Source: Orbilia blumenaviensis (taxonomy: Eukaryota > Ascomycota > Orbiliomycetes > Orbiliales > Orbiliaceae). Taken from it: a DNA stretch of 64,000 bases. Location: assembly GCA_036872755.1 (NCBI GenBank), contig JAVHNS010000004.1, positions 2,418,001 through 2,482,000 on the forward strand. Direction: 5' to 3'. Positions 62,729 to 64,000 of this stretch are shown here, piece after piece (the stretch's first letter is position 1; each line of letters opens with the position of its first letter). The translations under genes and the position numbers were made by a program. The notes beneath the pieces were generated by a model, which did no database searches, was not told the DNA's origin, and saw nothing but the letters and a program-made list of their open reading frames with translations.

Positions 62729-64000
62729 CAAATGAAGCCTAACTGAAACATATAGCCGTTTGCATAGATAGTAGGAAAAATTCCAACTAATTCCGAGAGA
62801 GATGTAAGGTGTTTATAGTTGTGGATATTTAGCACTGATGTCACGACGATTTCCGCCTCTTGTATACTGAGTACGTGTACATACTTGAGTAGGTTTTTGT
62901 TTAGAACTAGCTTAGTGAGATGGAAAAAAAACCCTTTTTTAGTACACTCAAGGCATCTTAAAGCACACGCTGCCATCGTGCTCTTCGATCGACTATTCTG
63001 TACGAGAGCTGATTAATCTTTAGGTTTTCGGAATATTAATGCTGTAATCCTCATTCCCCCTTCCCTTAGCCATTGCCATTGATACCAGAGTCAGCTGACG
63101 GCTGTTTCTGTGAGCCGGACCTTTTGCGTAATTGTATGAATATGCTAGGGTGATCAAAATTTAGGAACAGCAATGAAACATAGATCCATGTAGTTAAGCC
63201 GCTTGGAAAATACAGTTACAATACGGAGTAGTTAATATAAAAATTTATAAGTAATTATAGTAGGCGCAGGGGATAAAATTAACGGGAAATCGGCAAAATA
63301 GCTTCTGCGAAAGAAATATTAGGTAATGGCCCCTCAATATCTGCAATTGTCTTGGGAATGAAATAGAAACACCATAGACTTACAACATGTTGCATTGCGA
63401 TAAACACGTTTTGTGGGAATCAAGGTTTGAAGCGGGGAGCTTGAAAACTTACTTACGTACTTACTAAAGTACGCAAGCATTTTAATGCTGATCTAACACG
63501 TTTTAATGTTGGTCTAATACGTTGACAGTGGTTGGGTTATAGTGGTTGGATTTGTTGGATAAGCGCCTCCATCTGTGTTGAGGCCCGGGTAGGGAACGTG
63601 GGGACGATCGGTATAGTCTCACAAGCTAGTCTTCATGAAGTGTTAGACTGGGTGACTGGTATGATTTTCTGGCTCCAACGTCGCCCCGAGAAAATTGCCC
63701 TTTCAACAGCGTGGGAAGGTCCAAAATGGGTCATCCAGGATGGCAAAGATCGAAAGGACGTGAAAATACCGTTTTGATAAATCTAGCTTCTTGAAATGTG
63801 TTGAGCCTGAAGCATGCTTGGTTTTACCCATCGATCCCGCCGTTTCAAGTGTTAGAGCAGTGAGACCTCCGCATCTCGTACTTTTCTCTTGACAGCCACA
63901 TCGGGTATTGAGAAATCCCCGGCTCAGGAATGGGACACTGCATTTCAAAAGTCTAGGCGATCAATGATGCCCGTGATGTCATTCGTCAACCGGGTGACTC
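62729..64000. other. Downstream flank to the window end
   Basis: 3' flank of the lipase gene, then AT-rich sequence. A short open frame at 63532-63777 has no recognisable features. Nothing else seen. Confidence 0.45.

Noticed and set aside
63532..63777. Short open frame near the window end
   Set aside because: No motif or upstream exon found; might be part of a gene beyond the window but not supportable.

Overview
The window is nuclear DNA of a filamentous ascomycete. Nearly all its genes are split by short GT-AG introns with CTAAC/CTGAC-type branch sites. The proteins (a Rad53 kinase with two FHA domains, eIF3d, Tvp23, an Mpd1-like disulfide isomerase, a Pth11-like rhodopsin-fold receptor) are typical of Pezizomycotina. 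Large gene-free stretches, many poly-A/T runs and a mostly housekeeping gene set suggest an onygenalean fungus with an expanded genome, but that placement is inference. I built every exon model by hand from splice signals and frame continuity; each joins to a whole number of codons.

Left part (1-23.3 kb): ribulose-phosphate 3-epimerase (+) converges on a Rad53/Chk2 checkpoint kinase (-). A 5.5 kb gap follows, including about 1.6 kb of pyrimidine-rich leader with short upstream ORFs. It leads to an uncharacterised SP/TP-rich protein (+) whose frame is interrupted by one TAG. Next come adenylosuccinate lyase (+), a penta-EF-hand protein (-) and an 836-residue uncharacterised basic/disordered protein (-).

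Middle (23.3-40.3 kb): 6.9 kb without a supportable gene, then a glycine-rich RRM protein (+), a ChaC-type glutathione gamma-glutamylcyclotransferase (-) that needs a 5-nt micro-exon, eIF3d (-) divergent from TVP23 (+, with a GC-AG intron), and an ER disulfide isomerase (-) with an 8-nt micro-exon.

Right part (40.3-64 kb) is gene-poor and accessory in character. It holds a secreted, probably GPI-anchored GH45-like protein whose second catalytic Asp aligns with Asn, a Pth11-like seven-helix membrane protein, an Hsp70-like pseudogene with CAA-to-TAA type stops and frameshifts, a small secreted six-cysteine peptide precursor, and a membrane-tethered AB-hydrolase-associated (steryl ester/triglyceride) lipase with a large insertion.

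No operon-like logic is expected. The housekeeping genes serve sugar phosphate, purine, translation, glutathione, secretory and DNA-damage functions, while the right part is enriched in surface and secreted proteins. I saw no convincing tRNA, rRNA, CRISPR array, intact transposon or biosynthetic cluster. The strongest candidates for something new are the micro-exons, the in-frame TAG, the GH45 active-site change and the six-cysteine peptide.
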